A DNA stretch of 64,000 bases from Nephrocerus scutellatus (lineage: Eukaryota > Arthropoda > Insecta > Diptera > Pipunculidae): assembly GCA_947095585.1 (NCBI GenBank), contig OX352763.1, positions 35,637,462-35,701,461 on the forward strand. Reading direction: 5' to 3'. Numbering within the stretch: the first letter of the stretch is position 1; each line of letters starts with the position of its first letter. Below, one piece after another: positions 56,435-64,000 of this stretch. The translations under genes and the position numbers were made by a program. Below the pieces are notes generated by a model. The model saw only the letters and a list, made by a program, of their open reading frames with translations, did not search any database and was not told the DNA's origin.

Positions 56435-57588
56435 GGGGTGTGAGTTTTTACTGATTGGGCCCTCAGGAACAAAATTTGTACAAAATGTCGCCCTTTAATG
56501 GTTAATGTCTTAATAAAACTTTCATTTTATTTCAATCAATTGCAAAATTATCCTATCACTATCACTATTCATATGCATAATGGATGAAAGCGCATTTTTT
56601 ATTCTTCCATTTCTTCATATTTTGCTTTCCAAACTTTGTTCGGTCCGTCTCTCATATTTACCACCCTGCTGCGGATGAGTGCCTATTAACGACACAGAAT
56701 TTTCTTCTTTACATCAACTGGACGGAAAAGCACTCAATAGCGTATCATCACGATCATCACCACCAGCTGGGAGCTATCGGCCTGTGCAGAATTATGATTA
56801 TTTTCTAAAGCACTTTTCACAGGACATTGGCCAATTTTATGGGTTTTTCTGTCGTTGTTAATTTTTTTGTATATATGTAATACTCGTATATATGTATGTG
56901 TGTGCTGCGACAGGAAAAAATTTCACTGAAGTTAGTTCCCTAGTTTCCCCCTTTTCATTTCATAAATTTTTAAACACATGAGTGGAAGCGATTGTTTTGG
57001 TAACATGCTTTAGCTTCTTCAAAACACACAACTGACTCTTTATCAATAATATAACAACAATTTTCCCAATCTTATCTGTTGTTGATAAACATTTATTTAT
57101 AACAAATGCAGTGTTTTGTTTATTTCAAACTTTAATGGAAGTTCAGCTACCATTTGTTTAGCAATATTCTCCGTTATCACTGAATAACTTATTATTAACT
57201 TATTAAATAAATAATCTTTCTCAGATAACCTTTGGCACTTTTAATTATCGCTTTTGTTAGTTAACAATATAAACGTCAGCAAATGCAAATATTGCGCTCC
57301 CAGAGAGATCTGAAAATAGGTTCCTGTTTACCTAAAGCTTTGTACAATCGCATCAGACTAATTGACGGATAAAACTCACGAAAAAAACCAACTGTTAACA
57401 CGTTGGGCACGAAATGCTAAAAAAAATAAACTGAATATTCAAGATTTTTAAGCTAGGACAGGTAGTATGACAAACAAGCAAGTAGTGTAATCCGTTACTT
57501 TAAACATCGGTCAATAGTAGCACTCGATAAAAGGATATCATGGTTCCTTTAAGCTTAGTAATAAGAGTTTTGAGAGATGACGGCAGCG
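56435..57588. other. No gene seen
   Basis: AT-rich intron sequence. Nothing recognisable. Confidence 0.4.
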
Positions 57589-57591
57589 TAT

Positions 57592-57682
57592 TTTTTTTAT
57601 AAATCGCGCACGCTTAAAGGGGTTCACACCCTTATAATGGTCGGCTATATGCTTGGCACAGCGTGGGCGTTAAGGAAGGATC
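57592..57682 (-). mobile_element. Family A 3' terminus, 90-bp fragment
   Basis: TTTTTTTATAAATCGCGCACGC followed by AAAGGGGTTC-CACCCTTATAATGGTCGGC-ATATGCTTGGCACAG, the reverse complement of the family A tail. Severely 5'-truncated and joined to a minus-strand Jockey RT. Confidence 0.75.
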
Positions 57683-57684
57683 TA

Positions 57685-59390
57685 ACTGACGAATGGTAGA
57701 CTTACCTTTGACAAATCCGTATTGTTCCGAATTTATAATACTGTTGTCACTGATGTGTGTTGTAGTCGTTTCAATATAGTCCTTTCAAGAATTTTACTTA
57801 ATGAGCTTAGTAAGGAGATTGGCCGATAACTTTTCGCATCTGATGATTTCTTCCCCGACATAAATTTTGCATATTTTCAAACTTTAGAAAAATAGCAGTG
57901 TAGTATGCAAGTGGTTATGATCAAATTTAGAAATAATATCCCTGACCGAGGCAACTTTTTAATCAAGATGTTGTTTATTTGATCCGCATTTGGAAGTTTT
58001 TTTTATGATGCATACTGTTTCTTCTACAGTTGGAAGCTCAAGAAAAGTTGATGACGGAGTATAATCACTCGTGTAGGCGCGTACTTTGTTTTCAATTTCA
58101 GCCGTAAAATATGGATTGGAGCTTCCCAAAGTGTTGTTATGAGAATTAGCAAAAGCAAAAGTTATGAGAATTATGAGCTCAGCTTTTTCCAAAGGTGTAG
58201 TTGCTATGACATCATCCTTTTTTAAAACTGGCAAGTATTGACCACGTCTTGCTTAATTGCCATAGACTTTTATATTGATTGTTGATAGTCATACTGGATA
58301 ATTTGTGGTTCCAATTTATGTTTCACAAGTTTTGGATATCTGTTTTAATTTCTTTTTGCAAAGCATTCACTTCCATTTTAAATACTGCTTTAAGAAGAGG
58401 ATAGTTACATCTCTGAAGTCTTCTTTCTATAACAGCTCTGGATTTTATTTTATCTTCTATTTCAAAATCAAACGATATTGCTGCGATATCTTCTGGGCCA
58501 CAGAGCATTTACAAGCGTCTTTTATTATTGATGTGAAGGCGCTTATCATATTATCGATGATTTCCGACGAGGAAACGCTTTGAACATTTAATGGCTTATC
58601 CTTTAGTTTTGTGTTTATGAATTGCTGGTAAATTTCCTATCGTTGGATTTTATCGATCATGAAGATAAATTTCAAAAACAACACCATTGTGATGGTGTAC
58701 ATCAAAGTCACTGGTGGAATGATAGCTATTTGTTAGGCAAATATCAATAATGGATGGGTTTTTTTCTCACATCAATAGGAAAGTAAGTGAAACCACTAGT
58801 ATGAAAAATAACGAAGTTCCCTTCTGCAGTTTTATCAGATAATATTTTGCCAGCTACATTAGAGCTTCTGCAGCTCCAAAATCTATGCTTGGCGTTGAAG
58901 TCACCAACGGTATAGAACGCGTGACGAAAACTTGTTAATTTGTTAATATCACTCTTGAAGTGATTTTTAATATTATTCAGTGTAGTTCCTCCAGGGAGGT
59001 AGCAACTATTTATTTGGTTTTGACCACGAATTAGTTTGATTTTAGTACAAAATTGTCAATAATTTTGGTCTTGATCACAGGGAGAACTTCATTTTGCAAA
59101 GATCTACTAATGACTATTGCTACGCCTCCGCCTCTTAACTCATCGTCACGATCATTTCGATAAATTTTGAATTTGGGATCTAATGATAATACTGATGTAG
59201 TTTTGAGAAACGTTTCACTAATACATGCTATGTGTATAAAATTGGTGTTCATAAAATTATAAAGTTGACTTAGTTTGTTTTCTACTCTGTTAGCGTTCCA
59301 GTATAGAATTTTCAAATTTGATTTATTGGCTACCATAAACGTATTTTTGCGCATACTGAAGGACAACAGAAAGTTGTTCGATAGGTGATT
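57685..59390 (-). pseudogene. Jockey-clade element: endonuclease and start of RT
   Basis: Minus-strand ORF2 from its N-terminus. The endonuclease begins NLKILYWNANRVENKLSQL (59,290), with CISETFL, RGGGVAIVIS, GDFNAKHRFWS (about 58,900; catalytic Asp and Asn) and a YFPIDVRKKP-like piece. The linker follows (PVLKKDDVIATTPLEKAEL at 58,230), then RT fingers and GFVKGKSTIRQLD (57,720). Frameshifts between blocks; the RT palm is missing because a family A tail abuts it at 57,683. Confidence 0.82.
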
Positions 59391-59529
59391 AACATTTGTT
59401 CAACTCCAGTACAATAAATTGAAAGGCATGCATCAGCTGTGACATAGTCAATAATTCTGGCTCATTGCGAAGAACTTCGCTTCAAGTACGGCTCGATGAC
59501 AATTGATGAATTGCGGTAGGTAGGTAGTT

Positions 59530-59905
59530 AGACAGGATATTAACTACGTGGAGCTGGAAGAGTACAAGAAGGAACACATCCAATCAACGACAATCCAAAT
59601 AGATGATCTACAACTTACAATATCTGCACTTTATTGTCCACCAACACATACTATCAGTACAACTCAATATATAATTCATTGCAGGAGGAGACTTCACCGC
59701 GAAGAACACCGGCTGGTAATCCAGGCTTAGCAATAGAAAAAGAAGACGCGATAATACAGAATAACTGCAAACACATTAGCACTGGAAAACCCACTTACTG
59801 GCCTAGTGACACTAGGAAAATAGTGGACCTAATAGACTTCTGCAAATTAAAGAATATAAATCCAAACTATCTCACAGTAAATTCTTGCCTCGAATTGTCG
59901 TCTGA
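59530..59905 (+). pseudogene. Jockey-clade endonuclease fragment, split by family A
   Basis: Plus-strand EN C-terminal half: YKKEHIQSTTIQIDDLQLTI, SALYCPPTHTISTTQY, IAGGDFTAKNTGW (catalytic Asn changed to Thr, and a stop directly after the Trp), then HISTGKPTYWPSDTRK, VDLIDFCKLKNINPNYL and TVNSCLELSSD. At the last residue the sequence switches to the reversed family A terminus, so the catalytic Ser-Asp-His end of the domain is lost. Confidence 0.82.
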
Positions 59906-60340
59906 CTACTTTTTTTATAATTTGCGCACGCGAAAAGGGGTTCGCACTCTTATTATGTTCGGCTATATGCTTGGCACAGGGTGGGCGTTAAGGAAAAGAA
60001 GGAGAAAAGAGGAGATGTCTATGAGTTTGTGTTTTGAATGCCTGTACGTCCGAAGATGGGCTTAAGGGTACACTGATGAGTTGAACTCAAGGAGAGGTGG
60101 CATGCAGCCAGCTTGTTCTTGCACTGGAAAACCTGAACATTTCGCAGCATTTTTGGCGACGGTAAATATGTGGTCATTCCAACGAAGCTTGTCGTTAACC
60201 CACACACCGAGAAATGCAAGATTTTCAGTTTCCTCGATGCAACTGTCATGCATGGATAATGTCATGGGATTTAGGATTCGCTTAGACGACACGAGACAGC
60301 ATTGGGTTTTGGAAGCGGTAAATTCTACTCGATTTATGGA
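59906..60340 (-). mobile_element. Family A copy inserted into a Jockey fragment
   Basis: Starts at the poly-T/TTATAATTTGCGCACGCG terminus and reads, on the minus strand, from a thumb part (NDSCIEETENLAFLGVWVND, LRWNDHIFTVAKNAAKC) to ORF end pieces, with an internal deletion at about 60,110. 5'-truncated at about 60,340. Confidence 0.8.
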
Positions 60341-60616
60341 TGAATCAACGTTTCGTTTAGCACATTTTGATGATAAATAATCTAGTCGTCATATACGTTC
60401 TCAATCTAAATGATTCTAACATACATTTAACATTTATATCAATCTTAAATTTAAAACTCCTGAAACAGTTTACGTTTGAATAATAAAAAAAACCATATAG
60501 ACAGTTTTTCAGTTCCAATACAGAAAATGAAAAGAGGAAACGCTCACTTTCTATCAAGAAAACATCAAATATTCGACCCGAAACTAACAAACCTGTTTTC
60601 TGTTCTTTTTTTTCAG

Positions 60617-61189
<573 letters not shown>

Positions 61190-62015
61190 GTGAGTAGGCT
61201 GCATAATTATTGCATTACAAAGAAGCGACTGACATATGTTGGGAGAATTCGAATATATCTGACAGTTATGTGATATATATTGAACTGAATTCAAACCTCA
61301 GCTGGCACTATATCCTGTATTTTCTGTTCGTCGACAGCAGATTATCCTTTTCCGATTTTCGTAAAATTTACATTCGTATTATTATTATAATTAGGTTATG
61401 GGTTTCCATCATCGAATTCAATTTGTTTTGAATTATAAATAAAGTAGATACAACTTTGCCTTTGTGTATTTGTGCATTCATGTAGGGCTGGTCTACTCAA
61501 CTATCCTCCAAGTTTTCACAATAAATTTTCAAAAATCTGATACCGATAAGTCTAAATTCTTTCTTAAAAACGAGAAACAATTTTACATTAAAAAAGTAGT
61601 GGTGCTAAAAGCGAGCCTTGTGGTACGCGTTATTTTTTAAGGAATTGAATTATTCAGCAGTTGTGTACACAAGACAAAAAACTAACGCTTGCGGAATTGA
61701 GTCCCTGATTCAGGCATCATCCTAGGTATCATATTTGATAACGACTTAGAAAGGAGTTCAACCGTTTTTGTGAAGTCACTATTGTACATTCTTTGCTGAT
61801 TTTCTCTTTTCACCTCCTTTACGGTTGATACTATTGCAACGGACAGATTTTACTATCTTTGGAGTAGAGTGATAGTGAACGAAAACTCGGTTCCTGGTTA
61901 ATTAATGGCCAACGATCATTGCTGAATGGTAAAGCCAGGTGTAAAGGTGTTCTTGACACCGAAGCCTACCGAGCTTAATTCTCTTCACGATTTCAAACAT
62001 CGCGGTAAGATTTTC
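61190..62015. other. Intron with a small RT remnant
   Basis: Mostly non-coding. On the minus strand near 61,600-61,630 a VPQGSLLAP reading marks a scrap of a non-LTR reverse transcriptase; nothing else is readable. Confidence 0.45.
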
Positions 62016-62019
62016 CTCT

Positions 62020-62342
62020 AAAATGCGGCAATAAAGTCAGAGTGATTTTTGGTTATCACCCAAGTCTAGGATCGATATGTTTGTACTGGTATGACCATAG
62101 TCTCATATACAAGCTCAAATTTTTTGTGTAAATTCCTGGATTTTAAGTCGTTTGACGAACTAAAATAGGCTTTTTCAGCAATCGTGTGCTTATTTCTGAT
62201 TCCATGCTGTTGTGTTGACCCGAGATAGTAAAGTATTGCACTAATTGAAATTCGTAACCAAGTGGAATCTACTGCTCCCAGATGTTGTTGTAGCACCTCT
62301 AGGTCTGAAACAAGAGTAAGTAGAAACACTATAATCATTAGA
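62020..62342 (-). pseudogene. RTE family C, RT thumb fragment
   Basis: Minus-strand frame with YFTISGQHNSMESEI / STRLLKK-like wording, LKSRNLHKKFELVYETMVIP and VQTYRS, corresponding to the region after FNYLGSTVAADNSM in the copy at 33,577. Joined directly to a Jockey tail at about 62,342. Confidence 0.6.
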
Positions 62343-62344
62343 CC

Positions 62345-62815
62345 CTCCTTCCTTATACTAATTGGATGAACTAAAGATGGCGTATAGTCATCGAGTTATC
62401 TTGGCAGGCCAACTGGTTACTGGTTACAGTCGGGACAGAGAACATTGGTGCCAGGGATAATTCGAGCTTTATACTTCTAAAGTATCTGACACCAACCCGA
62501 CCAAAATTGTGTCAGGGTTGTCTGGGTTTCCCTAGGCAGACACTTTTCGGTACTATTAATGGAAGGAGAATGTGTATCAAGTTCCTTAACCTTACTTGAG
62601 GAGACTGTTGCAGAGACTGTATCATAGTGTATACTATTTGAGGCTGAACGGACAGTGGTGGAATTCCAGGTGGCCGGTATGACTGAGTTTATGCAGTCTC
62701 TGTAGGTCCTGATGTCTTGACGTATGCAGCGTGGAGGCATCTCACTGACAGTGATGTCGGGAACTAGTTGTTCGGGGTTGTGGCAGGCTAGCAAAAACTG
62801 TTTTGACATTGTTCA
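62345..62815 (-). pseudogene. Jockey-clade ORF2 C-terminus
   Basis: Minus-strand frame of about 110 codons: FLLACHNPEQLVPDIT, PPRCIRQDIRTYRDCIN, HSPSINSTEKCLPRETQTTL and TQFWSGWCQIL, followed after a stop by KARIIPGTNVLCPDCNQ, the start of the terminal Cys/His knuckle. Typical of the end of Jockey-type ORF2. Confidence 0.75.
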
Positions 62816-62819
62816 TTGT

Positions 62820-63035
62820 GTTGCCTGGCGGAGTGCATGAAAGTTTAGTGGTGTTCTATTAATCTATAAATAAATTACAGTTGACGGGAGCAGTGTTACA
62901 TTCAAAGTTACTGCGCGGGAAATTCAAAAAGTCACATCGTATATCGTTGATGATGATGATGAAAAGGGGTATCTACCAATAGCTATGCGACCCATATGGT
63001 CTATTGCGCTCTCGTGCTATGGAGACAGTACATTC
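62820..63035. other. No gene seen
   Basis: Short unassigned stretch with a (GAT)n patch at 62,947-62,962. Confidence 0.4.
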
Positions 63036-63039
63036 CCGT

Positions 63040-63700
63040 CTCTATAGCACCCCCTCCATTCCAATGGCTATTATGAATTTAATGATATGGTGTGGGTTCA
63101 GTGAATGCCTTGCAGACTCTCCGAGATCGTATGAGTGCCCATGTGGTCTCTCTGTCGGATATTTGCTCCGCATTTATTGAGATGGTGCCACAGGGTTTCC
63201 TCCGCTTACCCACAAAGCCTGCAGCTGCCATCCTCTGCCGGTTTTAATTTCTTTAGATGCCCCTTCAGTCAACAATGTCCTGTTATGAAACCCGAAATGA
63301 TTCTTTCTCTAATGTCGAGCGAGACCTTTTTGGGTCATAGTTCCCCATCATTTCCTTTGCTTGTCGTAGGCCTTGGAGATTTTCCCATCTTACGGAAGCA
63401 GCTGCCTTACCTATTCTGCGGATCTCCCTATGCCACCGAATGGTTCTGGCCCTACAAGCGGAGTTACTGCCACTTTCTTAGGGAGCCTATCCGCTGCTTC
63501 GTTGCCTTCTATGACTGTGTGTCTCGGCACCCAGTACAAGCGTACCTTGTTTACTTCGTCAAGTCTGTTTAGCTTCACCCTACACTCCTCCACCAGTCTT
63601 GACGTGATGTGGAATGTATCTAGGGCTTTTGGCGCTGCTTGGCTGTCTGTAAAGATGGCTATTTCCTGCCTCACGTTGTTTCTTTCCAGACTTGAGAGTA
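63040..63700 (-). pseudogene. I-group non-LTR element: RNase H and C-terminal knuckle
   Basis: Minus strand. RNase H: IAIFTDSQAAPKALDTFHI (about 63,650), VRLYWVPRHTVIEGNEAADR (about 63,520; conserved His and Asp present). After frameshifts, GFITGHCCLKGHLKKL and CRLCG-AEETLWHHLNKC (63,120-63,240) give the Cys/His tail. The RT is not present on this side. Distinct in sequence from the LOA copy at 14-16 kb. Confidence 0.78.
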
Positions 63701-63761
63701 CTGGGTTCTTAGTCCATGGACTCCTGCCTTCTGCTTTCTCTGATCCATCCGTTTACCACTT

Positions 63762-63885
63762 TATGGCCTTAAACTGTAGGTCCCTTCCATTTGTGTCCAA
63801 AAATATACATGCGCAACACAAATGGTCGCGGAAAGCTTGGCCTTGGACCGCAATGGTCTGTCGCGCCGAATATGATTATTATATA
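63762..63885 (+). mobile_element. SINE family S, 3' half
   Basis: TGTAGGTCCCTTCCATTTGTGT, AACACAAATGGTCGCG, GGCCTTGGACCGCAATGG and TCGCGCCGAATATGATTATTATA match 10,945-11,055. The tRNA-like head and first body block are absent. Confidence 0.75.
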
Positions 63886-64000
63886 GTAGCCAGATCAGAG
63901 GTAGTGACATATTTCTTGCATCGGGCTAGAAAACCTAAACATTTTGCAGAATTTTTGGCGACGTGGTCATTCCAACGAAGCATGTCGTTAACGCACATAC
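63886..64000 (-). mobile_element. Family A copy at the right window edge
   Basis: AGTAGCCAGATCAGAGG, ATTTCTTGCA-CGGGCTAGAAA-CC and CATTCCAACGAAGC match 37,725-37,830. Continues beyond the window. Confidence 0.75.

Overview
This is an AT-rich, intron-containing animal window that is mostly repetitive. It most likely comes from a higher fly (Diptera, Brachycera), possibly a tephritid-like genome; the species call is weak. The basis is short 67 and 71 bp introns, a cN-II/NT5C2-type 5'-nucleotidase gene with insect-like protein sequence, and many Jockey, RTE, R1, LOA, BEL/Pao, mariner and hAT remnants. Nothing bacterial (operons, Shine-Dalgarno sites, CRISPR) is present.

Host genes. The only host gene I recognise is on the plus strand. 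Three contiguous exons at 60,617-61,189 encode the HAD-motif region of a cytosolic purine 5'-nucleotidase, and the gene runs off the right side through a long intron. An open, His/Asp-rich exon at 51,150-51,652 ends in a GTAAGT donor whose phase fits the 60,617 acceptor. It is probably the first coding exon, leaving a 9 kb intron filled with a 16-bp repeat array (52,120-53,275), a mariner scrap, a BEL/Pao pol fragment and Jockey pieces. A second possible host element is a promoter/5'UTR-like stretch at about 12,880-13,430.

Transposon layout. 0-17 kb: Jockey, LOA, mariner, two RTE copies, SINE, LOA again. 17-20 kb: R1, family A (a CR1/Jockey-group non-LTR element) and another CR1/Jockey-group RT. 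21.8-27.7 kb: a compound structure described below. 29.5-40.5 kb: RTE family C, family A, I/LOA-group RT and dispersed repeat E. 42 kb: a 139-bp satellite. 43-49 kb: more C, A, B and SINE copies and a 348-bp dimer. 52-64 kb: the gene's introns with BEL, Jockey, C, A and RNase H fragments. Family A recurs at least ten times, nearly always 5'-truncated.

Most interesting structure. At 21.8-27.7 kb a hAT transposon (CAGGGTTGCCGTT ends, 8-bp target duplication GTTCTACT) had inserted into a family A copy. Two nearly identical, oppositely oriented copies of repeat B (about 0.9 kb) lie in the hAT gene and in family A. The segment between them is inverted: the last residues of the transposase, its terminal repeat and one target duplication lie on the opposite strand from the rest of the gene. 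Flipping 23,239-23,839 in silico restores both interrupted reading frames and puts the two target duplications back in direct orientation. This is either a recent recombination between inverted repeats, a flip-flop polymorphism, or an assembly mis-orientation.
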